Source: Curvularia sp. ZM96
Lineage: Eukaryota; Ascomycota; Dothideomycetes; Pleosporales; Pleosporaceae
DNA: 64,000 nucleotides
Direction of reading: 5' to 3'
Assembly: GCA_022457065.1 (NCBI GenBank)
Contig: JAJGBQ010000002.1
Span: forward strand, 3,534,001-3,598,000
Below, one piece after another: positions 42,238 through 53,428 of the stretch; position 1 is the first letter of the stretch; every line of letters starts with the position of its first letter. The translations under genes and the position numbers were made by a program. Below the pieces are notes generated by a model that saw only the letters and a list, made by a program, of their open reading frames with translations, made no database searches and was not told the DNA's origin.

Positions 42238-44321
42238 ATGAACAACAATAACAACAACCAGCAGGGCAATCGGCTGCAACTCAACTTCGGCTTCAACAAC
42301 GGGGACCGAAACAACCAGTACCAGCAGGAGGCCGGCAGAGCGTTCCCCACGACGCCCTCGACCTTCCCCCAACCTGTATACCCGAACCAGGCCGGCCAGC
42401 AAGAGGTCTGGGGCACCCAGCAGCAGGGCAATGGCTACGGTAGCGGTGGCTACTTCATGAACCCTTACCAGCAGGCACAATATCAAGGTCAGCAGGGAAA
42501 CCTGCAGGGCCAGGGCAGCCAACGCTTCGATCAAAGTGCCAATGGCCTTGCCCAGCAACTGTCACACCAGCATCTTGGCGGTGGTCGCTCAGGAAGTCCC
42601 TATGGCCGTCAAGGCTCTCCGAATCCCACGCGCCCCCGTACAGCAGACAACAGGAGTTATGGTTATGGAAGCCAAGGCGGCTCTGTCCCGCGGCCATCTT
42701 CGCTGTATGACGAGGAGGCCCCGCAAAGGAACCCAGGCAAATACTCTGAAAACGTAGAGAAGCAGGCCATGATGTCCAAGAGCCTCATCAACACCTTCTT
42801 CAAGGACAGTGTCCAGCGAGCACGCGACAGGAATCAAAGGTAGGGTTCATCCGCCGCTTTTCTCCACCTGCAACCAAACTAACCTTGCCACAGAGCACTT
42901 GAACTTGAAGCCCTTATGAAGGAGCCATCCATCTCTGACAGCCGAAAGGCGAGCAAGGAGAACAGCATGCGCCGCGCCGAAGTCGAATACCTGCGATTCT
43001 TGCGAACAAAAGAGAAGCCCGAGAACTTTACAACATTAAAGATTATCGGCAAGGGTGCCTTTGGAGAAGTCAAGCTGGTTCAGCGACGCAACGATGGCAA
43101 GGTCTATGCGCTCAAGTCGCTTGTCAAGCAGGAAATGGTATGCAGATGCCGCAAAATGACAGCCTATTCAGCATGCTAACATCCAGCAGTTCAAGAAGGA
43201 CCAGTTGGCCCACGTCCGGTCAGAACGTGACATTCTCGCCGAATCCGACAGCCCATGGGTTGTCAAGCTTCACACCACGTTCCAGGACAATACTTTCCTC
43301 TACATGCTTATGGAGTTCTTGCCAGGTGGTGATCTGATGACTATGCTCATCAAGTATGAAATCTTTACCGAGGATATTACCCGCTTCTACATGGCCGAAA
43401 TCACCCTTGCGATTGAGGCTGTTCACAAGCTCGGCTTCATACACCGGTATGTACTTTGCTCGGTCATACGCTAGCTCGCTAACATGTTCAAGTGATATCA
43501 AGCCTGACAACATCCTTCTCGACCGGGGTGGCCATATCAAGCTGACGGATTTCGGTCTTTCCACCGGTTTCCACAAAGAGCACGATGCTTCATACTACAA
43601 GAAGCTGCTTGCTGGCGGCGCACACAAGTCGAATCGCGATAACCGGCAGTCCATGAACCTGGACCAAATCCAACTGACCGTCAGCAACCGTACTCAAATC
43701 AACACATGGCGTAAGTCACGCCGACAGCTCGCCTACTCCACCGTCGGTACCCCCGACTACATTGCGCCGGAGATTTTCAGTGGCCAAGGTTACGACTACA
43801 GCTGCGATTGGTGGTCAGTGGGCACAATCATGTTCGAGTGTCTTATTGGTTGGCCACCGTTCTGCGCTGAAGAGCCTCACGACACATATCGCAAGATTGT
43901 TGACTGGCCACGCAACCTGCACTTCCCTCCAGACCAACAACTCGGTGCCGAGGCTGAGGACTTTGTTCGAAGGTATGTCTTCTCACTTGCTTTGACTGCT
44001 TGGTTCGCTGCTAACAAAAGTAGACTCATCTGTGACGCTGACCACCGTCTTGGCCGCATTGGTGGCGCCAACGAAATCAAGCAGCACCCCTTCTTCCGAG
44101 GCGTCTCGTGGGACGGTCTGCGCCGCATCCGCGCACCTTTTGAGCCCAAGCTGCAATCCAACATTGACACAACATACTTCCCCATTGATGAGATTGACCA
44201 AAACGACACTTCGGCTGCCCACAGGGCACAGGCAGCGCAGGCAGCTGAAGACGACTATGCGACGAGCTTGCCATTTATTGGATACACCTACAAGCGATTC
44301 GACGCTTTCCGCGGTTCGTAA
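42238..44321 (+). CDS. cot1: NDR/LATS-family serine/threonine kinase COT1 (Cbk1/Orb6)
   Basis: This kinase controls polarised growth and hyphal tip extension with a Mob2 cofactor (the RAM/MOR network). Exons are 42238-42839, 42894-43137, 43190-43446, 43493-43972 and 44024-44321, giving 626 aa. Residues 1-200 are Gln/Asn/Gly-rich and disordered. The Mob-binding N-terminal regulatory helix lies at ~200-240. The kinase has GKGAFGEV (253-260), Lys275, HRD (367-369) and DFG (387-389). The long insert in the activation segment is typical of NDR kinases, with activation-loop Ser450 in LAYSTVGTPDY. The hydrophobic motif FIGYTYKRF (612-620) contains Thr616. Exon 3 has a tandem CAGCAG acceptor; the second was used, and the first would add one Gln after KQEM. 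The start is ATG 42238; a TTG five codons upstream is not used. Confidence 0.95.
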
Positions 44322-44998
44322 ACTCAACGGCTCTTATACCCACATTGTCCGAGATCAAACTCTTCGTCTGCTTGCAACTTTGTCTACTGCTCCTTGTCTT
44401 TGTCCGGTGGACCAACTGCGATGGGCGCACCAGTAAAGCATTCCAATTAGCTTTCTATGACATCTTTCTGAGCTCAGGCCTTTTTACATTCAAAACAAAG
44501 AGAAAGTAAAATTTCTTTTTTTCAGGGCATTTTGGAGAAACGGGCGATATGCAAAGTGGAGTTCTTTAACATGAATTTTACAGCAAAGAAGACATACATC
44601 TATCTCAATTGAAATCATCTTGGGCTACATTGGGGGCTTGTGTCTTGACTTGGTCGTCTAGATGTTTTTGATCATAAACACTGATTTCTTATTTTGAGAA
44701 GTGTGATAATTGACTCCGGTTGCTTTTGGTACGGCTTGGTAAAACTGGCATGTCCGTCTCCATTGTCCAAGGTATGCGCCGATTTCTTCCCGTCCTCACT
44801 CTAGTCTCTTCTGCCTTCTTTATGTGGGGGAAACCAGAGATCTCATGGCCTGGAGGGAACCGCATTAACATCCCTCGCTTCCTGTATGTCCCGGTATTGC
44901 ATCGCATCGTGTCGCCAACATCCTCTTCTTCTTTATCTCTCATTACTGCGCCAACTCTCACATGATTATCGCGATTCGATCGTACACCATGCGCTCAC
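44322..44998. other. Convergent 3' flanks of cot1 and rpb12; no gene seen
   Basis: Both neighbours end here. A-rich and T-rich runs near 44480-44525 fit poly(A) signals. No gene is supported. Confidence 0.4.
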
Positions 44999-45342
44999 TC
45001 ATCGTGCCTCAAACTGCACCATACTAGACATCTCGTTAGCCTCTGTTTTTTCCCTTTACCCTTCTTTACATCCCCAGCAACCCCTTCCTCCTCCCGCACC
45101 CCAGGTCGCAACCCAGGCGCATCCACCGCTAATGACAAATAAAGAAGAGTATCTTACCGGTTCGTCCGCTGCTTGTACAACACGCGATGTCCACAGTTAC
45201 GACACCGGATGGGCTCTCCTCGCTTCAGTGGCACATCCATGTCGCAGTCGCCGCATTTGTAGTGGACGGTGCGCGCGGTTGCGTCGACCGAGGAGCTGGT
45301 TTGGTCGTGGGTGTTGGCGTTGCCGGAGTATTGTTGAGACAT
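44999..45342 (-). CDS. rpb12: RNA polymerases I, II and III subunit RPABC4 (Rpb12)
   Basis: Rpb12 is a small zinc-binding subunit shared by all three nuclear RNA polymerases. Exon 1 is 45342-45158. A 134-base intron (donor CG|GTAAGA, acceptor TCTAG) leads to a final 25-base exon, 45023-44999, encoding the conserved end MVQFEAR after the split Arg codon. The total is 69 aa, the expected size. The zinc ribbon is C-x2-C (CGDC) and C-x2-C (CRNC) within the family core YKCGDCDMDVPLKRGEPIRC. The continuation RVLYKQRTNR plus the last exon matches the invariant C-terminus. A scan that ignores introns would miss the last seven residues and place the stop too early. The first ~25 residues are variable, as in other species. 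Confidence 0.96.
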
Positions 45343-46091
45343 TTTGGCGTGTTTGATTTGGGTGTAGGTCGCGAAGAGCTGGGGAGGGAAAGAGGTCGTG
45401 GTGGTGTGAGTGCAAGGGTGGAAAGGTGCAGGGTTGTGAGGGCGAAGGTTGGAAAGAGAGAAAGAGGTGATGGGCGCAAAAGGTTCGGGGCGCGATGGCA
45501 CGTGCCTAGGCGGCTTTTTGCCTTATCGATTGGGAGGACGGGCGGGTGGCGCTCGGGTTTTTTTATATACAACGGGATGAGAGGGGACGGGTCTTGACAT
45601 AAATCCTTTTTTTTTGTATGGCTCGTGAAATTTAGCATTCTCTGTAAGTAATCCCTCTGGATATTTTGCAACTTGAAGCTGCTCTTGCGTCGTTAGAGTT
45701 GATACTCTTTATTTGCGATGACCATGATGATGTATTTTTGAAAGGCAATATTCTGCCACATGCGACTACAGGATCAATCGTGTAGTTATGCCAGATGTCT
45801 TTGTACGTAAAACTTATCTATCTTTGTACGGGCTATGAATTCGAGCTGAATAACCCAAGTCCGTGAAAATGACTATGAGGATTGAGTTGTAGCAGAGAGA
45901 AGTTTGAGCTAGTAAAAAGGACGTTTTATCTGATAATCCGTTGGTACCATGGTGGCCTCTTTTAAGACATATTCCTTTATTTTAAGAGCTTTAGGACTAG
46001 GACTACGCTGAGAGTCACCAGCCGGCCTTAGTTGCAATCAACTGCGAAAAGGGGACCGAAATATGAAATCGTCGCTACAATTATCCCATTA
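45343..46091. other. Gap between rpb12 and the rhodopsin-domain gene; no gene seen
   Basis: The left end should hold the rpb12 promoter. A T run lies near 45605-45615. The rest is AT-richer than the neighbours, and no gene is supported. Confidence 0.4.
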
Positions 46092-47397
46092 CTATTTCAA
46101 AGGTCCATGAATAATTGTGGTCAGATGTCTCGTGCTTGAATCACTCTTTTGACTGATATCATCCCGTTCGTGGATACTGCTGCTCAAGTCGCGCTGGACG
46201 ACGATGCTCTGTAGAATCATATGGTCTCCGTTGGCTTCCACATCAGCACTGGTGATGGATCTAGCAGAGCAAGGGCCATATCCCTGATTTGATGGCTTTG
46301 TTGACCCATCCTGGTTTTTAGATCGCGAGTTGCTGGTATGTGCGGCTGTAGAGTCCAACCGGTGGCGGAAATGGACACGAAGAGCCGGGACCGACGCGCA
46401 AATGACACCAAGATTGGATTCAATAGCAGTCCAGATCCAGCCATAATATCCGTACCATGTGATATCATGAGTATCTGCTTTAGTCAGTATCTTATAACGA
46501 ATCTGATGAGATAACTTACAGTAGTACACAAAGATAAGGTAGTACGTCCTCATAATTCCACAGACAGTGGTAAGAAGGCCCAGCCCAAATATCCCACCCA
46601 AAGCAAGCTTCTGACGTTTAGGCATCTGAAGATTATGAATAAGAAATATCGGAAGAAAGCTAATGATCAGGTCTTGAACCGTTGAAACAACCGTTGCTGC
46701 AATGAGTACAATCCCCTCGTCATCACAGTTGTTGTCTTTGTCAGTTGCAGAGCAAGTAAAGAAAATTGCGAAGATGAAAGAAACAGAGGATGCAATACAG
46801 AACGCCATACAGGCCCACACAGCATAAACAAACTTATTCGTTATCGAACCTGCCAACCGACGATAGAGGAAAAGGATTGAGACCTTAACTAAAGTTGAGC
46901 CAACCATGTAGCAAAGTTCGATTATCAGCGTTATCTAATGGACAAGTTAGCCTGGCTGCATACTCCAACGAACTCCATTTCTTACAAGGGCATAAGTGAT
47001 CTTAGTCATTGGTGTCTGGTCCCACGCATGCCACTGAAACCCGTAGACTCGGATAGCTGACAACTGTTAGCACATAGAAGACATAACGAACGAGCCATTC
47101 CTTACCAAGAATCGTTGATATCGACACTCCGATCACTGGCAGCATCGCGACACTCATCAAGACGTCATCAATGCCGACATTTTTTGTCATGAAACGAGCC
47201 TGTATGCGAGCGATGTAAACCAGAATAGTAAACAGTAACAAAATAGCCAAAACAATTGGAGCGCCCCAGCCTCTTTCCTCAGGATTGACGTAGTTGGGAG
47301 CAGGCCATGTGGCTTCTACTTCAGGAGGTGGACGGAGGTCACCCTCCCGAGCAAGCAGAATATGGGAAGCTGACGAAAGGAGATGTGAATTGGCCAT
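46092..47397 (-). CDS. Rhodopsin-domain seven-helix integral membrane protein
   Basis: Fungal proteins with this domain (often called PTH11-like or 'integral membrane protein') are plasma-membrane proteins, some with receptor-like roles. Exons are 47397-47106, 47056-46986, 46934-46520 and 46474-46092, giving 386 aa with about seven hydrophobic helices. Family motifs are GIDDVLMSVAML in helix 2, YRRLAGS after helix 3, DITWYGYYGWIWTAIE and SNLGVICASVPALR in the last helix, and a charged C-terminal tail. The four GT-AG exons join in frame: SISTIL-AIRVYGFQWH and ITYAL-ITLIIELCYMVGS. Intron 3 is 45 bases, a multiple of three without a stop. Start: ATG 47397 gives a short extracellular N-terminus; an in-frame ATG at 47586 would add 63 residues of ordinary composition and is possible. 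There is no CFEM domain. The ligand is unknown. Confidence 0.85.
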
Positions 47398-48663
47398 GAA
47401 GTATTCTGCTGTCGCAGGCTTGTGACGTCGAAAATCGATACAGAAGGTTCCTGTATAAGGAGCGACCGTCTGGAGACTGGGATCTTGACGATCTACATGA
47501 GGATTCGGAACGGGACGAGATCCAGTCAATAAAGAGGTTCCATACGCTGTATACGTTACCCGTCGGGCTAGAACGTTCCCTGTCATCAGCTTTCAGCCTC
47601 ATGGCGCCCTCAACATGAAGCGCCGGATTTAAGCCACTTGAACCTTATCACTCCACAATACTGTAGCGCTATTGGAGTTCGGCTCCGTCTACCATGATTC
47701 ACCGACGCCTAAGCTTCTAGATATGGGATCCCTGTGCAACTATGCTCAAGGTCAACCTAGGAATCGGGGAGGATTCGAAAGCGTGCTAGGATAGGTACGC
47801 GAACCCAGCAGCCCGCATAGGACGCAGGTCGGGTGTCTCGCAGCTTCGGAACTGGCACCGTAGATCTTGCCTAAGGAGGTCTCGCCAAATCTAATGTTCT
47901 ACATGTGCACACGTAGCGCTACGCCTCCTAATCTAGTATCTCGGCAGTTCTCCAAGCAACTGTTACCTTGGAGCCAGCTTTGTGTGCCTTTAGTTAACGG
48001 TTTTGGTATGACGCGGCGCCCAGCGCCCCTAGGAGGATGATGCTTGCCGAGGATAAGAAGCGTTAAGTCGCAATGCCAAACTTATAGCAATGCGCATTGC
48101 GTAACATCCTTGGCGAGATTAATAGTATCGTGGGTATGACTCGTATCTTCAAACTGCTACAAAAGGTACTCAAACTCTAGGTGTACTACAGGGTTTTCAT
48201 TCAACTGAAGTTTCAAGTCGTTGAGGTCTGGGCAGCGCCGCTGAAGCGATGTGTAAATGTTGAGAGGAACGGCAACCCAAGGCGTAGAAATGCGCGGAGG
48301 AGATATTGAAAGTCAGAAGCGATTGACAGCATGCATCAAGCCTGCAGTACTATTATTTTGCATGTTCAAGTGTTCTTTGGCATCTACGCTGTTGGCTGAG
48401 ATGCCCTGCATACAGTCTTACCCAACGAATGATAATTAAATATGGCCTAGCGCCTGTCCATATCGTAAATCTGGAAGAGAGCAAAATCAAATTGTCGAGG
48501 TACATGCAGCGATTATGGACTGCGGGTGGGGCACATACGATGCTAACCCCATTGGGATTAGCAATGGCAGAACCCCGGCCCGCTCATCAGAAAAAGTTGG
48601 GAGAGTCGCGACTTTTTGCGACCACAGACTGCAAACCCGCGACACCATATAACCATACCGATT
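47398..48663. other. Divergent gap between rhodopsin-domain gene and puf6; no gene seen
   Basis: About 1.27 kb with scattered stops in all frames. It contains the promoters of both flanking genes, unless the rhodopsin-domain gene starts at 47586. No repeats or RNA genes were noted. Confidence 0.45.
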
Positions 48664-50936
48664 ATGGCCGGAATCAAGCGCAAATCCGCGGGAACAAGCG
48701 CGCCCGAGGTCAAGGACAAGAGCAAGAAGGTCAAAGTCGACAAGGCGGCGTCGAAGACCAAATCGAAGCACGAGGTCAAGCCGGTGAAGAAGGCGAAGAA
48801 GACCAAGGAGGAAAGCTCCAGCGAACTCGACGAGTCAGATACCAGCGAAAAGGACAATGGCTTCTACGGGTTCTCTGCCGCCGAGGGTGAGGATGTCGAG
48901 ATGAGCGATGCGGAAAGCAGCGAGGAGGCTGCAAAGGCGAACGGCAAGACACAAAAGCACAAGAACGAGAGCGATGGCTCCAAGAAACCGAAAAGCGATG
49001 GAGTGGAGTCTAAACTTGCGGGTCTTAATGGTAACACATAGCAGCTCGTCCAATTGATGCTCCTAGCTAACCATTTCCTAGTAAGCAACTCACGAGAAGC
49101 GCATGCGAAACAGAAAGCCCTCGCCAAGGAGCGCAAGGCTGCAAAGCCCAATGCGGATATCATTGAGCGCTCGAAGAAACTCTGGGAGAAGCTTAGGCTC
49201 AAGTCTCATGTCGATAAGGATGAGAGGAAGGAACTTGTCAAGGAGCTTTTTGACATCGTCACTGGCCGAGTCAAGGACTTTGTCTTCAAGCACGACTCCG
49301 TGCGTGTTATCCAGACAGCTATCAAATACTCGACCATGGAGCAAAGGAGAATGATTGCTCGTGAACTCAAGGGAGAGTTCAAGGTTCTGGCCGAGGGCAA
49401 ATACTCCAAGTTTTTGATCGCCAAGTTGGTAGAGAAGGGGTGAGTCCGTGTAATGTGCTATAGACGACAACTGTACTGATACTTTGCAGAGATCCTGAGA
49501 TTCGCGATCTAATCATCAGCGAGTTCTACGGCCACATCAAGCGCATGATCAACCACCCCGAAGCGGCATGGATAGTAGACGATATATACCGAGCAGTCGC
49601 CACTCCAGAGCAGAAGAACCGCATGCTCCGAGAGTGGTACGGACCTGAGTTCTCTATCAAGGGTCTCGGGGCTCAAGGCACAGATAGTGCAGAGCTCTCA
49701 GCTATCATAAAAGAGTCCCCAGAGAAGAGGAAGCCCATCATGGACTACTTGGAGAACCAGATCAACTCGCTCATCCAGAAGAAGCTGACGGGATTCACCA
49801 TGTTGCACGATGCAATGTTACAGTACTTCCTCGTCTGCGAACCTGGTACCGAACAGGCGAACGATTTCCTCGAACACCTCAAGCCCGACCCGACATTGAA
49901 GGAGGGTGAGGAGGCCGACAACGTGGATCTGATGAAGAACCTTGCATTCACAAAATCAGGCTCGCGCCTCGTGTCGCTCTGCTTCGCGTACGGCACAGCA
50001 AAAGACCGCAAACTGTTCTTGCGACCATACAAGGACACCGTTGAGATCATGGCCTTTGACCAGCATGCTCACCACGTTCTTCTCGCTGCGCTGGCCGTCA
50101 CAGATGACACCAAGCTGTCTGCGAAATCCGTCTTCAGCGAACTTCTTCCAAACAACGATAGTCTTCCTGAGAAGGTTCTCAACCTTGTCAATGATGCCCG
50201 AGCACGCACTGTCCTGTTGTACCCATTCGCTGCTGATGCCAAGTGGCTGTTGGATGACAACACACGGGAGCGTCTGGCCGAAATATACGCCATTCGCCAG
50301 AAAACATCCAAGAAGGATCCAAACGTCCGTCTACAAGAAATTGCGAAGAATATTGAACCGCAGCTACTGACAGCAGTCACTGCTCGGGCGGCCGACTTTG
50401 CCTCGTTTGCATTCGGTCTGCAATTCATGGGCGAAGTCCTCGTTGGAGCACCTGAGGTAGAGCCAGCCAAGCGTAAGGAAGCCTTGACAGAGGTTGCACG
50501 CCTTTCTCAATCGATACTGGACTCCTCTCTCCCTGCTTCGGCTGGCGACAACAAGGCCACCAGCCACGGCAAGAACATGCTCAAGATGCTTGTGCAAGGC
50601 GGTAAGTTCGATACCGTCGCCAAGAAGGTTGTTCCAGTTGAGCCTGCTCTCGGCTTTGCAGACTTGCTTTGGCCTCAGATCAAGGATAACATCGTCGACT
50701 GGGCCACTGGCCAAGGCTCGTTTGTTATCGTTTCGATGACCGAAGCCGAAGGGTTTGCAAAGAAGGATGAGGTGTTGAAGGCATTGAAGAAGGAGAAGAA
50801 GGCACTGGAGGCTGCTGCCAACCCTCCAGGCAGCAAGAATGGGGAGCAGAAGAACAAAAAGCAAAAGAAGGGCGACAAGTCGGAAGCTGCTCCTAGGGGT
50901 AATGCGGGCGCAAGAATCTTGCTTGAAAAGTTGTAG
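48664..50936 (+). CDS. puf6: Pumilio-family ribosome biogenesis factor Puf6
   Basis: Puf6 is a nucleolar PUF-repeat protein that acts in 60S ribosome maturation and, in yeast, represses ASH1 mRNA translation. Exons 48664-49030, 49082-49439 and 49490-50936 give 723 aa. Introns use GTAACA..TCCTAG and GTGAGT..TTGCAG, joining LNG.. to V-SNSREAHAKQ and VEKG-DPEIRDLII. Residues 1-120 are Lys/Ser/Glu-rich with NLS-like clusters. PUF-type repeats start near residue 160 (VKDFVFKHDSVRVIQTAIKY, KVLAEGKYSKFLIAKLVEKG). The CPL domain typical of Puf6/PUM3 follows in the C-terminal part (about 430-600). A Lys-rich tail precedes ARILLEKL. The start is ATG 48664; the raw frame runs upstream to a TTG. Confidence 0.94.
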
Positions 50937-51639
50937 AGCGGCCAATGAGTAGAGTATGTTGTCTAAGCATATGTCATGATACCCACTTGAGGCTCCTTCT
51001 GTGCATCTTTTGGGTCAAGATTGAATGAGTTTTGTATATCATGTGACATAATGCGGGTGTATGGTACTGTCCCTTCGTGTGAAGCGAAAAGGCCTGCAGT
51101 TACGACAATTGAACTCAGTGGCGTTACATGGAAATTATGAAAAAGCGCATTGGAACATCGATTTTACTTTTTTAGCATAGATACAATTGGAATGCGTTTT
51201 GCTTAAACTTACCCAACACTGGTATGAAAATAATTCACTGAAACATGCACTGGTTACTATATCTGCAGCTGCTTGATATCGGAATTTGATCTTGTAATGA
51301 GAGCAGCGAGGCAATGTTGATGCACAAAACGAAATGCGTATTGCCGTAACAAGCTGCTTTGGTGTCGATGGCCATTAGCAGGACTCATGTACATCACAGA
51401 ACTCTGATGCGAACTGACCTGAAATGTAAGCTGAGCAGTTCTAGTCTGAGGATACCCCAGTTACTAGATAAGGTTTAGCCAAACTCAACTGGAGTCAGTT
51501 GCGCTACCGCAGCATTCAACGGAAAGCTTGTATTACCCAAACGGGTATATCGACTTAGCTAAACTGAACTAAACGTCTGTTTTGCTCGACATTGATTCCA
51601 GCCGTCAAAGTGCGATTTAAAAAGTGGAAAGTAGGATTT
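50937..51639. other. puf6 3' flank; no gene seen
   Basis: AT-richer sequence with no frames of interest. Confidence 0.4.
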
Positions 51640-52173
51640 TCATGAATTGACCCTAGCAGAACATCGTAGGGGAGATGGTAAAAAATCTGCAGAAGCCGAT
51701 GAGCCTGCGATGGCGCATTGCAAGCTTTCTTTCAGTCTGTTTCTAGCTAACAATATCATTTGGTCCATCGCGGGACACAACAAGTATGGCCCTGTGGTAA
51801 CGACAGCTACTCTCAAGTCCATCTCATACCACAGCCTTGTCTTGGCCCACTGATTGATGCAACGGGACCGGGCCTCCCGATAGCCTGCGGCTGAAATTAG
51901 CGTAGCCATGTTGAGTGCTGATAGGTTGTGTGTAGCAAGGCGATGGCATTCATTGGTGTGTCGCAGAGTTTTGGCTGAATCTGGACAACCACCACAAGCC
52001 TTCTCACAAGCCTCAACTATCACATGGTTTGTTTTTACGCAGCGCGCTCCAGTGTTGGCACACGCACAGACTACAAGGCGTGGCATCCCCGCGCATAGAT
52101 TGAAGTACACGGTTGCTTCCAACGAAGCATGCTGCCATAATAAAAGAAAGCAATAAAATTTCAAGTTTGACAT
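51640..52173 (-). CDS. Possible Cys-rich small secreted protein (candidate)
   Basis: This is an open frame of 177 aa from ATG 52173. The N-terminus (MSNLKFYCFLLLWQHASLEA) is short and hydrophobic after a Lys, and could be a signal peptide cut near residue 20. Eight cysteines fall at 27, 36, 38, 45, 56, 60, 63 and 76, a dense cluster with the spacing C-x8-C-x-C-x6-C-x10-C-x3-C-x2-C-x12-C; the rest of the protein has few. Small Cys-rich secreted proteins are often fungal effectors, but I recognise no family. The frame is on the opposite strand to nothing else, in ~1.6 kb without another gene, and may be fortuitous or have an intron that changes the C-terminus. Confidence 0.3.
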   Translation of the reverse strand: MSNLKFYCFLLLWQHASLEATVYFNLCAGMPRLVVCACANTGARCVKTNHVIVEACEKACGGCPDSAKTLRHTNECHRLATHNLSALNMATLISAAGYREARSRCINQWAKTRLWYEMDLRVAVVTTGPYLLCPAMDQMILLARNRLKESLQCAIAGSSASADFLPSPLRCSARVNS

Positions 52174-52537
52174 ACGGAGCGTGCTACAACCTGGGGTCCA
52201 TGTGGGTCATTCACTGTAGCTGCGCGTAGAGTTTAGACGCGATTCATCACGATGCAGCTGAGGGGCTGGCTTTACACTAACTCACTGGAGGCGTTTTCAT
52301 CACTCCAGCTGGACCTCCCTTGCATTGTAGATACTTCCTATAGTGTTTGAGCTTATCTAGATGGAGAGGTTGTGGTTCTGTATCAATATACGCCTCATTG
52401 CTTGTTTCTGCTTATACCTGAAACTTAAATGAACGCCGGGACCTGCTGAGTTGCGAGTGCTTAGACTCTACCAACTTTTCAAGCCTACAGTCATCGCCAA
52501 ATTCGAATATCACAGCAACCCTCAGAAATCAAGAGAG
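52174..52537. promoter_or_regulatory. Gap between the Cys-rich frame and the lectin-like gene
   Basis: This 364-base stretch would be a divergent promoter if the leftward frame is real. It also contains the leader of the rightward gene. Confidence 0.3.
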
Positions 52538-53428
52538 ATGTCTGTCAGCGAGGGACCATACATCCTGAGAAACGCAGATACATCGCCATACTATTATCAG
52601 CTCGTTTCCGCTGGCGATAGTCTTGGCGTTGGTTATGAGGTTGACGATGATAGCAGCCTGTGGTACCTCGCATACACTACTCCATATGAGGGATACTTTC
52701 GACTTTATACTCGTGCAAACGGCGAAACATTATCTCTCGACGTAATAAACGACAACGATACATTCAGTACTCGAATGCGTTTTTATGAGACTGGAGACTA
52801 TACTGGTCAGTTTTGGAGATTAGATCAATGGAGCGACGGCACCTACAAGTTGAGCAACGCTTTTACGGGCCCAGACGCGTATCTTGATTTGGACACCGAA
52901 ACGCCGGCCCCATATTTGAACTCTGGAGTTGGTCAAGCACCGTCTTGGGAGTTCATAGAGCCAGGAAGCGAAGGTACAAGTGCTGTCACTGTGACTGTCA
53001 CTGTGCCACCTCAAGCATCAGCTACCTCTGTGCTAGCTGCTGGTACGCAGACCATATCAACAACCGCTTCAACAGCTACTCCATCACTTTCCGCCGTCGG
53101 AATTCCACCTTCACACGGAAAGTCCATATCTCTCGGTGCTATTGTCGGTATCGCCATTGGCAGCCTAGCTGCTCTCACACTTTGCGTGTGCGCCGTCATC
53201 TACGTTCTTCGACGCAAGCGCACTCCCACATCAGCAGATCAGCACGAAGATTCACCAGAATTAGTTAGCGACCCGCCAAACTATGTTGCTGCAACATCGG
53301 AAAAAGTGCCTGTTTCTACTCATGTTGCACCTCAGGGTAAACAAGGACAAGATGACCAGGAGTGGAGGAACATACCTTCGGCGGAGATAGCAGACACCGC
53401 TGCCCAGCATCGTGCCGAGATGCCATAG
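52538..53428 (+). CDS. Hypothetical single-pass membrane protein with ricin-B-like N-terminal domain
   Basis: The product is 296 aa from one exon starting at ATG 52538; the longer raw frame starts at a TTG. Residues ~5-135 resemble a beta-trefoil/ricin-B-like lectin unit: GPYILRNADT, SLGVGYEVDDDSSLWYL and GQFWRLDQWSDGTYKLSNAF. A Ser/Thr-rich stalk (~140-195) is followed by a transmembrane helix at ~200-223 (SLGAIVGIAIGSLAALTLCV) and a stop-transfer RRKR. The ~70-residue tail holds PPNY (246-249), a PPxY motif recognised by Nedd4/Rsp5-type ubiquitin ligases. There is no obvious signal peptide at the ATG; either an upstream exon is missing or the N-terminus is exported by the TM helix alone. 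The lectin assignment is by motif likeness and no ligand is known. Confidence 0.75.
   Translation: MSVSEGPYILRNADTSPYYYQLVSAGDSLGVGYEVDDDSSLWYLAYTTPYEGYFRLYTRANGETLSLDVINDNDTFSTRMRFYETGDYTGQFWRLDQWSDGTYKLSNAFTGPDAYLDLDTETPAPYLNSGVGQAPSWEFIEPGSEGTSAVTVTVTVPPQASATSVLAAGTQTISTTASTATPSLSAVGIPPSHGKSISLGAIVGIAIGSLAALTLCVCAVIYVLRRKRTPTSADQHEDSPELVSDPPNYVAATSEKVPVSTHVAPQGKQGQDDQEWRNIPSAEIADTAAQHRAEMP

Noticed and set aside
52451..52537. Longer start for the lectin-like protein
   Set aside because: Begins at a TTG; the first ATG in frame is 52538.
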